Origin: Vitellaria paradoxa
Taxonomy: Eukaryota; Streptophyta; Magnoliopsida; Ericales; Sapotaceae
Assembly: GCA_019916065.1 (NCBI GenBank)
Contig: CM034238.1
Location: 28,507,246-28,571,245, forward strand
Direction of reading: 5' to 3'
Length of the DNA: 64,000 nt
The stretch's first letter is position 1; each line of letters begins with the position of its first letter. The notes beneath the pieces are model-generated. The model saw nothing but the letters and a program-made list of their open reading frames with translations, searched no databases and was not told the DNA's origin. This document shows positions 1 through 10,392 of this stretch, in pieces. Made by a program: the position numbers and the translations under genes.

Positions 1-345
1 TATGGAACTTAATTCTTGAGTTGAGCTATTAATAAAATATGGGAATTAATTTTTAAGCTGAGTTATTAACAGTCTAACTTAATTAAATAAATTTGAAGTG
101 AGTCGACCTTTATATATTTACTTAATTTTTTAAACTCATAACCTATAATTATTGAGGTTGAGGGATAAATATTAAAATTTATAGGAATTTACTCTCCCTC
201 TTGCAAATGCAAATTAAGACTGCGTATAGTATACTCTTGTGATCCGACCTTTTCCCAAACCCCGTGTAAAACGGGAGTTTCGTGCATTGGCCTGTCCTTT
301 TTGACTCTCCCTTTGTTAAATTTTTGTTTCCGTCCCTGCAAACAG
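1..345. other. AT-rich upstream stretch, possible decayed TIR coding remnant
   Basis: No intact gene is visible. The frame that runs into the TIR exon at 346 is open from an ATG at 282. It reads weakly like the TIR segment before the QTGSF motif (PVLFD...SPFVK...LQTGSF), with gaps and extra residues. This may be decayed TIR coding sequence. Alternatively, 344-345 (AG) is a real splice acceptor and the first half of the TIR lies upstream of the window. I cannot decide between these. Confidence 0.4.
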
Positions 346-499
346 GAAGCTTTGTAGATGCATTTTGTGGGCACGAGGAGCGAATCGAGATGGAAACAGA
401 TGAAAGGAAAAAGGGGCATTTGAGGAACGAGTTGGAAGGTTGGAGGGCAGCACTTAAAGAAGTTGGCAATCTAGCAGGGATGGTCTTAGCCGATCATGG
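346..499 (+). CDS. TNL exon: C-terminal end of the TIR domain (partial)
   Basis: The translation GSFVDAFCGHEER...LEGWRAALKEVGNLAGMVLADHG matches the last third of a plant TIR domain, whose hallmarks are GSF.eAF..HEE and kW..AL.e.a.l.G. The donor GTACGT follows at 500, leaving two bases of a Gly codon that the NB-ARC exon completes in frame (GSDESKF). The catalytic Glu and the beta-A/BB-loop region would lie upstream and are not seen. The exon start at 346 (after AACAG) is tentative because the open frame continues back to 282. Confidence 0.7.
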
Positions 500-544
500 G
501 TACGTAATTTTCAATATTTTCACTTATTTAGCTGTTTTAATTAA

Positions 545-906
545 GCTTCGTTTGGCTACATAAAAAAAAAGAAAAAAAAAGCCTTTTGCTTTTTTTAAGC
601 TTTTTTTGTCATATATAACTTTTTTCATTTGATTTTACTTAGAAATTATAGATTTTAGGCATATTAATCGCATTTCTAAAAAAAATAAAAAAATTCACGT
701 CCATTTGCAAAAAAGTTAGAAAAAAAGGGCTAACTTTTTCGTTATTTTTTACCTAAACGGATGTAAATTTTTTAATTTTTTTGACGAATAAAATTAACAT
801 ACCTAGAAATTACAACTTTTAAAAAGAAAATTAAATTTTAGTTAAAAAAGTATATAAAAAAAATCTAAAAATCAGCTTTTCAGTAATCAAATCTACCCTT
901 AATTAC
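545..906. other. AT-rich intronic stretch, homopolymer-rich, MITE-like
   Basis: It lies inside the TNL TIR/NB intron. It contains long A and T runs and a GTTTGGCTACA-type start near 549, like many small elements elsewhere in the window. No coding sequence and no clear terminal repeat pair were found. Confidence 0.35.
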
Positions 907-1643
907 TATTGAGATTTGAAGAGAATGAAATGACTAAAAAACCTAACTAGTAGAATGAAACCATTTTCTTGTTCTTCAACCTTTGGTTCTTCAACAACTT
1001 GTTGATTTCCGATTGCGTCCTCTCTGCAAAAATTCAAATTTTTTGTAGCACACATTATTAATGAAAAATGACCTTTTCCTTCCACCCTTAAAACACTCGA
1101 TTTCTCACCCTTGCTTGCTAGAATTTCTTGCCTCAAGTTTTTTTCTTTAACATACGCTAAACTCGGTGTCTAGACACTGTCCTTGCACTCAACTCAGTTT
1201 TGGTTCATCTTTTTTAGTCTAACCTAAATTTTCTTATCAAAGATCCTTTCATCAAACCCTCTACATTCATGATAAGTTTCAACCATAGCAACAAAATTCC
1301 TGCCTCAATCCGAGCTTCAAACCAAGAAGCAACTCAAAATGGAACTCCTTTTTTCCTTCCTCATTCTTTCTGTTTTCCCTTCTTTCTGGTCTAGAACACG
1401 ACAAGTTCTCTCTCTCTCTCTCTCTCACTCAAATTGTCCCTCTATTCCACCAACGCTTTCTCTGGTATACACGCAATCGGATGCATATGTATATACCAAG
1501 CATGACGAGGACAAAAGACCCACACGGCTGCTAAAGGCTTGGACAGCGGGGAGAACCAATCTATTTGGACAGACCCACCGAACACACACACGTGTATACA
1601 ACCTGGTGTGTATATATAATCTTTTGGCTGAACTTCATTCTCT

Positions 1644-1860
1644 TCATCTGCTCCTGCTGTTTGAGTCATTGAAATTGTTTATAAGAGCAACTCTATTTGA
1701 GAGATTATGATTCTCTTGAGCAATACTTTCCAGTAGATCATCTCTTTCACGATCTGTAAGTCTCTCGATATAATATCTTCCACTTCGGTCACCATCCACA
1801 GTGCAAATTTCCCTGACAACCTGCTCTGACCCCAAATCTGATGCAGCTAAGGAAAAAAAA
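1644..1860 (-). other. Unidentified exon-like open frame, minus strand
   Basis: An open frame on the minus strand follows a good acceptor (pyrimidine tract then TTAG at about 1850-1860). It encodes a charged, soluble-looking segment (e.g. GRYYIERLTDRERDDLLES) and ends in TGA. The composition looks protein-coding rather than random, but I do not recognise the family. It could be a captured gene fragment or part of the surrounding element. Confidence 0.3.
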
Positions 1861-2104
1861 AATCAGATTTAATGAACTGATGTTCTTATTTAAAATATGC
1901 TATTTGGGCCCTTTATTTGAATGAAATCGTGCACGGAAAACTAAGAATTTTTCAATGGTTAATAAGACAGATTTGAAAATAAGATTCTACACTAATAAGA
2001 CAGCAACAAGTTGCTGAAAATAACCCCGAATAGAACACACAAATAGAACTCTTTGTTTCTTGTCCTCAAATGCTTACAAGCAACTTACTGCTACTATAAA
2101 ACAT

Positions 2105-2690
2105 TCAAAACTTTTTCGCCTGGCTACTGGACTTCCCAATTAATTCATTGGACTGATCTTTGGACTCTTCATTTAATACATTTAGAACGCCACACCTACT
2201 AAACTGACTTTTGGACTCCTCATTTAGAAAAACCTCCACTTGTAGAGTCGACTGGAAATTTCTGAAATTAAAATCCTTACAGAACCTTAATATTTTCATC
2301 ATCCTAGTAGACCTACGGATAGTTGTCTGTTTGATATGATGGCAAGAGAGTGGAAGGAGAACCACTGGAGGATGTGTTGGGAGATGAAAAGGTGCTGAAT
2401 TATGACCATCTGAAGTAGGAAGTGAGTTGAAACTACTCAAACCCGAAAGAGGAAAGGACAAATTGTCTGACTGTAAAATTGGAAGAACTGAAGTAGTAGT
2501 GGTAACATCTGATGAAGATTGAAAGGGAAAAGAATTCTTTTAAAAAATGGCATCTTTAGAAACAAAGGTAGAATGAGATTCTAAATCATATAATTTATAT
2601 CCTTTAGTCCTATAAGGATACCTCAAGAAAGTACATTTCCAAGCACGATAATCAAACTTGGTTCTATTTCTTTTTAATGTTGAAGCATAA
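2105..2690 (-). pseudogene. copia-3 region between integrase and reverse transcriptase
   Basis: The minus strand at about 2570-2680 reads like the [22 protein letters not shown] segment found after integrase in copia polyproteins. The open frame 2105-2461 lies next to it and has no own motif. Several frames are needed, so it is decayed. Confidence 0.45.
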
Positions 2691-2869
2691 CAAAGACGCC
2701 TAGAGACCCTTAAACGAGAATATATAAGGGGATACAGAAAAAAGAACCTCGTACGGGGTTTTATTTGAGAGAATAGGCGTATGTGTTTTGTTTAAATCCC
2801 CCCCCCCCCAAAAAAAAAACCCTAGATTGAAGAGGGAGTTGAGCTTAAATCTAAGAGCTCTAGCAACAT

Positions 2870-3184
2870 TTAACAAGTGCTGATTTTTTCTTTCAACAAT
2901 ACTATTTTGTTGAGGAGTATCAAAACAAGATGCTTCATGAATAATGCCATTTGTAAGATAAAAATCAAGAAGGAGAAACTCAGTTCCATTATCAGTCCTA
3001 ATGACTTTAACAGTAGCATTGAACTGATCATTTGGACCAAGTTTCGGAAAAGAGGGATAAGTTGTGAAGTTTTAGATTTGTTCTTCATGAGATAAACCCA
3101 AGTGCACCTACTATGATCAACTATTATTAAAAAAATAATGAAAACCTCTGAATGATGCTGTGGGATAAGGTCTCCAAACCTCAC
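2870..3184 (-). pseudogene. copia-3 integrase fragment
   Basis: The translation contains VDHSRCTWVYLMKNKSKTSQLIPLFRN, closely matching the copia integrase core (F.DD.SR.TWVYLMK.KSE). In integrase that segment has an Asp-Asp-Ser/Tyr start; here the first catalytic region reads VDHS. Downstream coding is out of frame. This is a remnant inside the TNL intron. Confidence 0.7.
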
Positions 3185-3471
3185 AATCTAATAGTTCGAA
3201 AAGCACATGAGAAACAGTTTTACTAATAGGAAATCAAAGTCATTTCTGTTTGGCTAGGGGGCAGACATTACAATTCCAAGTTTAATCAAAAGAATTCAAA
3301 TGAGACAACCTTATTTAATAATTGTAGACGGTTAGCTGATAGATGTCTTAGCCTACGATACCATAGACTAAAAGAATTAGAATTGACATTGTTACAGGAA
3401 CTAAAAAAGAGGGTTATGAGGACTGGATAAAGAGTAGAGATGATACAGTAGGCATGAGATAGAATAAGCCA

Positions 3472-3945
3472 TTATTCTCTGTAGCCACTCCAATGATTAT
3501 CCATGCAGTAAGGTCCCGAATGAATAAAAATTAGATATGATAGGCAACAATTTACGGTCTTAATGAGTTTGTTCACAGAAATTAGATTGAAATTGAAAGA
3601 AGGGACACATAAGACATCACATAGAATGAAAGAGGGACTGATTATAACAATTCCCACACGAGTTACTGCAATAGAGACTCCATTAGGCAATTTAACAACC
3701 ATATTGTCAACAGGCTGATTAGAAAAGGAGGTGATATGGACCCTGTGGTCTGTTGTACTCGTATCAATGATCCATTGGGTTGTTTGGATGGGTAAATCAA
3801 CTTTGGCAATAGACACTGAGTGGTGATGAGCATTACCTTGCATAGATGAAGAAGCAATTGTCTGATTCACTTTGCTTTTTTTTTTTTTCTTAGCTTGATG
3901 GACAATTGAAAACGCTTTGTTAATTGATAGAAGTGGATCTGTCAT
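3472..3945 (-). pseudogene. copia-3 gag tail and aspartic protease fragment
   Basis: The N-terminal part (MTDPLLSINKAFSIVHQ) matches the end of the copia gag UBN2 region. It is followed by TQWIIDTSTTDH, where active proteases have WIIDSGATDH. The catalytic D-S-G is therefore changed to D-T-S. The rest (VKLPNGVSIAV...LCDVLCVPSFNFNLISVNKL) is the typical protease C-terminal half. No Cys/His zinc knuckle remains. Confidence 0.7.
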
Positions 3946-4028
3946 AAGAATATGATCCTTTTACATTGGAAAGAGAGTCGTCTAGGAATTCAAGAATTTC
4001 ATCACATAGTCTTGACGCAAATACATTA

Positions 4029-4193
4029 GGGTCACGTTTGGAGCACTAAATTTTTTCTAAAAGCCCCAAAAACTCCAAAAGTTTTCAATTTCCTTCAATC
4101 AAAATTTGTCACGTGTCACTTTTACGTCACTTTTAACACCAAATTTTGTTTTTGTTTTTTTTTTTTGATCTTTTTCAAAACTCCAAACGCCCC
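4029..4193. mobile_element. Small MITE-like element
   Basis: About 165 bp begins GGGTCACGTTTGGAG and ends CTCCAAACGCCCC, an imperfect terminal inverted repeat. There is no coding sequence. It is inserted in the copia-3 gag region. The ends resemble the other GTTTGG-ended elements in this window. Confidence 0.45.
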
Positions 4194-4717
4194 ATAAACA
4201 AGAGCATCACAACTACACACTAGATTCCATGAACATTTAGGAAAAGGTTGAAAGTCAAGTTCTTCCTCCCACATAATGGACTCGAGCTATCTTCTACAAC
4301 ATTGGTTGATGTTACTTGTTGCGGATCTTGGTGCTCTAATACAATATTGAGATATGAAGGTTGAAGAGAATGAAATTACTAAAAAAAAAAAAATTGTATC
4401 CAGAAGAGCAAAGAATGGAAGAAGAACTGAATCTTAAAGCATCTATCCCTATATTTCTTCGGATCTGAATTAGAAAAACTATCTTAAATGAATAACGAAA
4501 GGTTAAAGAGTAGTTCTTATTTACCAAATCATCTATTGAGCTTACAACTTATTATCCTAACTGATACTAACACTCTTAATGAGTTATAACCAAGCTAACT
4601 AATTGTAAGACTAATTACAAATATATCAGATAAACTAACTAATCTCTAAAAGTTACTCTCGTTAGTTTAATTCATGACATACTCTATTGTGATTTTCTTT
4701 CCAACTGTAACTTGCAG

Positions 4718-5819
4718 GAGTGACGAGTCAAAATTTATCCAAGAAATTGTCAAAGAAATTGGAAAAAATATGAGAAGTGTGCTGTACGTTGCCCCCTATA
4801 TAGTTGGGATGGAATCCCGAGTCAAAGATATTATTTCTTGGTTAGAGGATGATTCAGAGCATATTGACATATTTGTGATTTATGGGATAGGTGGAATTGG
4901 CAAGACAACGATTGCCAAATATGTTTATAATTTATATTTTGAAAGATTTGAAGTTAGTGGCTTTCTTGCAGATGTTAGAGAAAGGTCAAAAGATCGAAAT
5001 GGTTTAATTAAATTACAAAGGCAGCTTCTTTCACAGGTTTTAGGAAGGAAAAAAGAAAGAATAAGTAGTGTTGATGAAGGAATCACTAAGATTGTAGATG
5101 CCATTGGTTGCAAAAAGGTTCTCCTTTTTATTGATGATGTGGATGAGAGAGACCAACTTCAAGCACTAATTGGGATGCATGATTTTTTTCATCCGGAAAG
5201 TAAAATTATCTTAACCACCAGGCGCAAGGATCTATTAAAGGTCAATGAAGGTTATAAGTTGCATGAGGTGGAGAGATTATATGATGATGAATCATTAAAG
5301 CTTTTTAGTTGGCATGCTTTCAGACAAGATCATCCCATTGAAAGTTTCATTAACCATTCAAAAAGGATAGTAGAATACTGTGGAGGGAATCCTTTAGCTC
5401 TAGAAGCTTTGGCTTCCTCTCTTAGCGAAAGTTCTGAAGAAGAATGGGAAAGCACTTTACAGAAACTGGAAACTATTCAAGACTCAAAAATCCTAGAAAA
5501 ATTGAAAATAAGCTATGACAATTTACCAGATGACAATGTCAAAATTTTGTTCCTTCATATTGCTTGTTTTTTTATTGGAAACGAAAAAGATTTCACGATT
5601 AAAATTTTAGATGCATGTGGTTTCTACACAATATTTGGGATGAAAATTCTCAATAAAAGATCTCTTTTAAATTTTGATGAACACAAGAAACTGATGAGGC
5701 ATCAACTGCTTCAAGACATGGGAAGAGAAATTGTTCGACAAGAATCATTTGATGAATTGGGTAAACGTAGCAGATTATGACATCATGAGGATTCCTTGGA
5801 AGTGCTAAAAGAGAAAAAT
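4718..5819 (+). CDS. TNL exon: NB-ARC domain, contains premature TGA
   Basis: Motifs in order are P-loop GIGGIGKTT, RNBS-A (FLADVRERS), kinase-2 (KKVLLFIDDVD), RNBS-B (SKIILTTRR), GLPL as GGNPLALEAL, RNBS-D (LFLHIACFFIG), and MHD replaced by RHQ in MRHQLLQDMGREIV. Walker A Lys-Thr-Thr and both kinase-2 Asp are intact and the TIR-class Asp follows kinase-2. The acceptor is TTGCAG at 4717 and the donor GT is at 5820. TGA at 5778-5780 falls between RSRL and HHEDSLEVLKEKN. The 13 codons after it stay open to the donor and the next exon continues in phase 0 (GTEKIKGLFFDM). The stop is thus a point change, not a frameshift. The earlier open frame 4674-4717 is intron read-through. Confidence 0.9.
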
Positions 5820-5903
5820 GTGAGAAACATTTTTTTTTTCATGTCAATTTTTTTAGGCATCAAATTTGTTTTCTTCTCATATCTAACCTTTTTCTCTTAT
5901 TAG

Positions 5904-6347
5904 GGAACAGAAAAAATTAAAGGCCTATTCTTTGACATGCGCCTGATGGAGGAAGACAAGTATTCTAATCACAACTTTCGTGTTAGAAATACAAAAAGAC
6001 AACGCATCAAAGAACTCAATGACAATTCTTTACTTGCAAACCAACACAATTCGTTGAAATGGCTTTGTTATGGGTTCCTATCTTGGCTTCCAACAAACAT
6101 GAATGGAAGATATTCAGATCAGGAAGAGTTGAAAGCTGATGCATTTGCAAGAATGCGCAATCTTAAATTGCTACAACTTAATTATGCAGAAATCAAGGGA
6201 AGGTACAAGGACTTCCCTAAAGGATTAAGGTTGTTACGTTGGCATGGATTCCCTCTAGAATCCATACCTAGTGATTTTTCTATAGAGTCCCTTGTGGCAA
6301 TTGACTTGCGCTATAGCAGGTTAAAGCAACTTTGGAAGGGGACTAAG
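5904..6347 (+). CDS. TNL exon: NB-LRR linker and first LRRs
   Basis: The 148-codon phase-0 exon after TTATTAG starts GTEKIKGLFFDM, the conserved linker seen after the NB domain in TNLs. It ends with LRR segments (AFARMRNLKLLQL, LPKGLRLLRWHGFPLESIPSDF-type pattern, LVAIDLRYSRLKQLWKGTK). The RLLRWHGFPL block is the diagnostic TNL LRR3 motif. The donor is AAG|GTATGT. It is intact, and translated only if the upstream TGA is bypassed. Confidence 0.88.
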
Positions 6348-6469
6348 GTATGTATGATTCAAAATTTTTCCTCTTTTTCTCTTTATCCGCTTATTCTTTA
6401 AGTATTAACATATGAAATCTGAAAACTATTATCTTTATTTTTGTGACTCTTGCTCCCTCAATCTCAATC

Positions 6470-6660
6470 AGCCACATGGCTTCATCAATACCCTAAACTT
6501 CATTAGAATTCCTAGTCTTCCGAATTTGATCTATAAAGATTTCATACATTTGATTGAAGTTCATGAATCAATAGGAGAATTGAGGAGGCCGATTTTCTTG
6601 AGTCTAGAAGGCAATAATAATTTGTAGAAGCTTCCATGCAAAATTGATTGGTCATCTTTT
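6470..6660 (+). pseudogene. Vestigial LRR exon
   Basis: The segment IPSLPNLIYKDFIHLIEVHESIGELRRPIFLSLEGN...KLPCKID is a damaged copy of the LRR unit in the exon at 8095 (LPSLEELILKDCTNLVELHESIGKLGSL). A stop codon follows LEGNNNL and frameshifts precede it. Most TNLs have several tandem LRR exons, so this is most likely an original exon that died and is now intronic. A tandem duplication of the 8095 exon is the alternative. Confidence 0.65.
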
Positions 6661-6874
6661 TGGTGTAATCTTAAGATATAACACTTATGATCTGAATTTG
6701 ATTAAATTTTGAAAATTCGTATCTTCTAACTGGAAATTTATTTGACAAGACGGACTATATATTCATGTTCAATGTATCAAAATTAATTAACAATGAATTT
6801 GTGAAATATTTCTAAAATCATAAATTTTAATCCTCAAAGTTGCGTGTTTTGATCTTATTCTGGTAAGTATTATA

Positions 6875-7028
6875 GGTGCATTTGGCAGGCTGAAAATTTT
6901 TAAAAATCTTTAAAATCTCTAAAACCTCTAAAAGCTATTCACTTTTTATGTCATTACACGAATTACGAATGCATGACTTTTGTTAAATTATCTGACTTTA
7001 TCTCACTTTTTACCACTCCAAACACCCC
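6875..7028. mobile_element. MITE-like element in TNL intron
   Basis: It starts GGTGCATTTGGCAGGC and ends CCACTCCAAACACCCC, with the inner motif CTAAAACCTCTAAAAG. It is the same family as the elements at 15423-15559 and 19382-19526. Non-coding. Confidence 0.45.
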
Positions 7029-7618
7029 TATATAAATATATAGGTGAGTAAACTTCCTTCCTTTCTTTTATTCATTTTCTTCTTTTCTTTCCTTTTGTTT
7101 GGGGTGGAAAGACTTCAAGAGCTCTCTCCCTGCTCTCCCTGTCATCTCTTTTCAATTACCTAAAAGATTAAAATGATTATTTTTGCCTACTATTTCTTCC
7201 TCTTCTTCTTTTTTATTTTTTGAGGATTAACATGATCTCTAAAAATTATTTTCCTTTATTTGGTAATAGTTGCTGTGATTATTGAAAATACATAATCTTT
7301 GTCCTTCTCATGACCGGACTAATTCCTCTAACTGCACCATACTTACTCCCTAGCTTGTTAGTATTTGACTCTTAGCTTAGTTTGTGATTTTAGAAGAGAA
7401 ATGAAAAGAAAATGAAAGAAAATATTAGTTAGGAGCGTTGAGAAAAGAAGAAATGATAATAATTTTCTTTTTATTGTTTGGGAGTTTAGGGGAGAAAAGA
7501 TAATGACTTTTTTTTCCTCCTTATTTGTGAGTTGAGAAGAAACGAAAGGAAAAGAAATGTATATTGTTATTTTACTATTAAATCCTTTGAAAAGTTGTAG
7601 GGTTATCAATTTATATAC

Positions 7619-7888
7619 CCTTAAGACATGTTTGTAATTCGCTTTTTCTTATTCTTTTCTTTATCAGCAAATATGTTGTATTGAAAGTAACAATAATTCA
7701 CTTTTCTCTTTTCTCCATTTCTGCCTACCTTTAAGAGAGTGAAAATTTTAGAATTTCAACACTCACTTTTCTTCCCATTTATTTTCTTTCTTTCCTTAAA
7801 AAACTCACAGACAAGAGATGAATTCTAAATTTTTTTCCTTTCTCTTCTTTTTTCTCCCATTTCACTCCATCTAAACAAGCTATTAAGG
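7619..7888. mobile_element. MITE-like element with CCTTAA ends
   Basis: The left end CCTTAAGACATGTTTGTAAT pairs imperfectly with the right end ACAAGCTATTAAGG on the other strand. The element is about 270 bp, pyrimidine-rich and non-coding, and sits in the TNL intron before the 8095 exon. Confidence 0.4.
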
Positions 7889-8094
7889 ATTGAATAAGGC
7901 AATGGGGGATGTATATTTTTTTTTTGAATCTACAAGGCTATAAAATTCAAAAGAGGTTTTTGGCTAAACTATTATTAGCTTATAACAATTTCAGTTTATT
8001 TTGTTTTATTTTATTTTTTTGCTATCGTCTTTTCATTTTTTGATATCAATATAAATATTGGTGGACACTAATTTCTTAGCTTGTTCTATGTCAG

Positions 8095-8877
8095 ATGCTC
8101 AATTCGTTGAAGATCCTCAACCTTAGTTATTGCCATGACCTTGCCAATTCCCCCAACTTCTGGCAGCTCCCCAGTCTTGAGGAACTAATACTCAAAGATT
8201 GCACAAATTTGGTTGAGCTTCATGAATCAATTGGGAAATTGGGGAGCCTATATTTATTGAATTTGAGAGGTTGCAAAAACCTAAAGCAACTTCCAATGAA
8301 AATTTTTGAGATGAAATCCCTTATCATCCTAATTCTTTCTGGCTGCTCAAGGCTTGAAAGGTTTCCTTCTAATCTTGGAAAAATGGAATCTTTGAAAATA
8401 TTTCATGCAGATGGAATAAATCATTCATCCTCAATAAGTCCTGAATCCTTTTGTTTCTTATTGACATCCTTACCAAGCTGCTTTGTAACCTTGGATCTTG
8501 CGGAATGCAATCTTTCTAGCGATTATATTCCGTGGAATCTGGTTGATTTGTGCACGTTGCAGGAGTTGAATCTAAGTAAAAATTCAATTTGTAGCCTACC
8601 AGAGCTTCCAATAAGTTTAAGACTTCTAAATGTCAAAGATTGTTACTCGTTGGAGACGCTAACAAATCTACCAAACCTTTCTTCTCAACTATTTTTCATC
8701 GCAAAAGGCTGTGAAAAACTAGTTGAGGTCCAAGGATTATTTAAGTTAGCACCAGTTGATTCTGAGATGGTAAAGGATTTAGGCATGGCTGACTTGGATT
8801 CCAATGGAATGCTTCAGGTGCCATTGATGAATTGCCTAACAGAGACTAAAAATCACCAAAAAGCTCCAATATTTCAG
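8095..8877 (+). CDS. TNL exon: main LRR block
   Basis: 261 codons in phase 0 at both ends (TCAG|ATG... and CAG|GTTCTC). LRR repeats are regular: LNSLKILNLSYCHDL, LPSLEELILKDCTNL, LGSLYLLNLRGCKNL, MKSLIILILSGCSRL, then shorter ones to LPISLRLLNVKDCYSLETL. The NLS.C.L spacing is typical of the ligand-sensing C-terminal LRRs of TNLs. There are no stops. The reading past 8878 is intronic, including a (CT)n run. Confidence 0.9.
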
Positions 8878-8994
8878 GTTCTCTCTCTCTTTGTCACTCT
8901 CTCTCTCTCTCACAAACACACACATACAAAATATGTTATTTGCATTTCATTCAATTAATAATAGTTAAAATTGTGAATCAAATGGATGACACAG

Positions 8995-9550
8995 GGGCTA
9001 TATGAATGTGGTATTTGCAACATATTTCTACGGGAGTGGGTAATTCCTGATTGGATAGCTGCAATGAGTGATGGAAGATCACACATATCTTTTACAATTC
9101 CATCGTCACCTCCAAATCTCAAGATTCGAGACTTCAAAGTTTGTGTTGTCTTTGAACCTTATGATATACCATATCTTCGTACACTACCTAACCATATTTT
9201 GGTCAATAATGAGACTAGGAATCTAACGGTGACCTATACCCCGGTATTTAAAATTTGCGACATTCAAAATGAAGACATAACATGGTTAAGCAATTGGAAG
9301 ATAGCAGATCAAGTGATGAGAGCTGGAGATAAAGTGAATGTATGGATACAAGTACAAATACAACAGAAGGTAAAAGAATTTGGAATCCAGATTGTGTGTG
9401 ATGACAATCTAACTATTTGTCATCAGGATGTTGATCTTGATTTGTCAGATTATCGCATAAATGAAGGTCTGTATTTTTTACGCACTCAATTTGCAAGCGA
9501 GAGCGTTCTCATGGTGATAGACAGGTTAAGAATCATAAGGTTAATAACAG
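8995..9550 (+). CDS. TNL exon: post-LRR C-JID domain
   Basis: After ACACAG the exon begins GLYECGICNIFLREWVIPDWIAAMSDGRSHISFTIPSSPPNLKIRDFKVCVVF. This matches the jelly-roll/Ig-like C-JID that follows the LRRs in many TNLs (PG..vP.WF.....g.sisf..P). C-JIDs contact effectors in solved TNL resistosomes. The exon is open to the donor at 9551 (ACAG|GTTAGT), leaving one base that the next small exon completes. Confidence 0.85.
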
Positions 9551-9744
9551 GTTAGTGTAGCTTCACCATTTTACTTCATGGATAATGAGTATTAGAAAAG
9601 ATCGACTACTTAGAAACAAATTTGTTGTTTTGAATTACTTCTCTTTAATATTGATTCACAAACCACGCTCTACCTTTTTAATTTTTTTTAGAATAATATA
9701 TTTCTTTTTCCTTAAAAACTTTCAATCAATTACCTGATGTACAG

Positions 9745-9797
9745 ATAAGAAAGCAAAGGAAGAAGGATACAAAAATAACAAAGCATTGGTAATGGAG
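9745..9797 (+). CDS. TNL small exon, charged linker
   Basis: 53 nt between ACAG and GTAAAT encode DKKAKEEGYKNNKALVME once the donated G is added. Frame and phase are consistent on both sides. It was placed by splice consensus only, with no domain. Confidence 0.6.
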
Positions 9798-10392
9798 GTA
9801 AATAATATAGCTAGGACTAGGAAAAATGTTATTTACTTAATGTGTTTTGTTTATTTTTTACCTAATAAAAGTATAAATTATTTTTGCATAACCTTCTTTG
9901 AAAGATCAAATTAACGTTGGGTTTTCAAAAATATTAATTCTTTGAACTTATTTAAGTAGTTTAAAAATTTTTGAACTTCAATTTATTTATGAAAGTACCG
10001 TTAAATTAGGATCTACTTAGTTTATTTTACTTTGATGTTGATCTATTAATCCATATATTTGAACTTGTAGATAGGTAGGCAGTAGCAGCAAGTATAGCTC
10101 CATCATCTCATCTATTAAATTTTTAGGATAAAAAAGAGAAAAAAAATTCAATGGATTAGGAACAAAATTTTGTTTTTTCATTGTTTTATTTTTGGTCCCA
10201 AAATTCTCCCAAGGTATGCATTCTTATTAAAAGAAATTATTATTATTGTTGTTTTTAATTTGATGATTTATCTATGGTCCACAAATCAAGATTTACTTCT
10301 CCCTTTTTTTTTTTGGTTGTTAAAAGATTGTCTTTCGTTATTATTATTTTCTGTTATTTACAACTGAGGAAATTTTTATTCTTATATTACAG

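Larger units (their letters stand above)
907..4650 (-). mobile_element. Decayed Ty1/copia element ('copia-3') in the TNL TIR/NB intron
   Basis: Minus-strand pieces in the right order are gag tail (3.9-4.0 kb), protease (3.5-3.95 kb), integrase (2.87-3.18 kb) and the region after integrase with the F.GYP.R.KGYK.YDLE pattern (2.57-2.68 kb). The reverse transcriptase is missing or unrecognisable. A PBS-like match to TGGTATCAGAGC (9 of 12) is at 4333-4344 on the minus strand. The sequence just outside it (TATTGAGAT.TGAAG) recurs at 907, which suggests the two LTR ends, with the 3' LTR largely deleted. The outer edge of the 5' LTR near 4650 is a guess. A MITE sits inside the gag region at 4029-4193. 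Confidence 0.65.

Noticed and set aside
282..345. ATG at 282 as the start of a 93-residue protein
   Set aside because: The frame runs into the TIR exon but its first part is weak and out of register with TIR proteins; better explained as decay or intron sequence.
1339..1710. 123-residue open frame on +
   Set aside because: It runs through (CT)n and low-complexity sequence and has no family signature.
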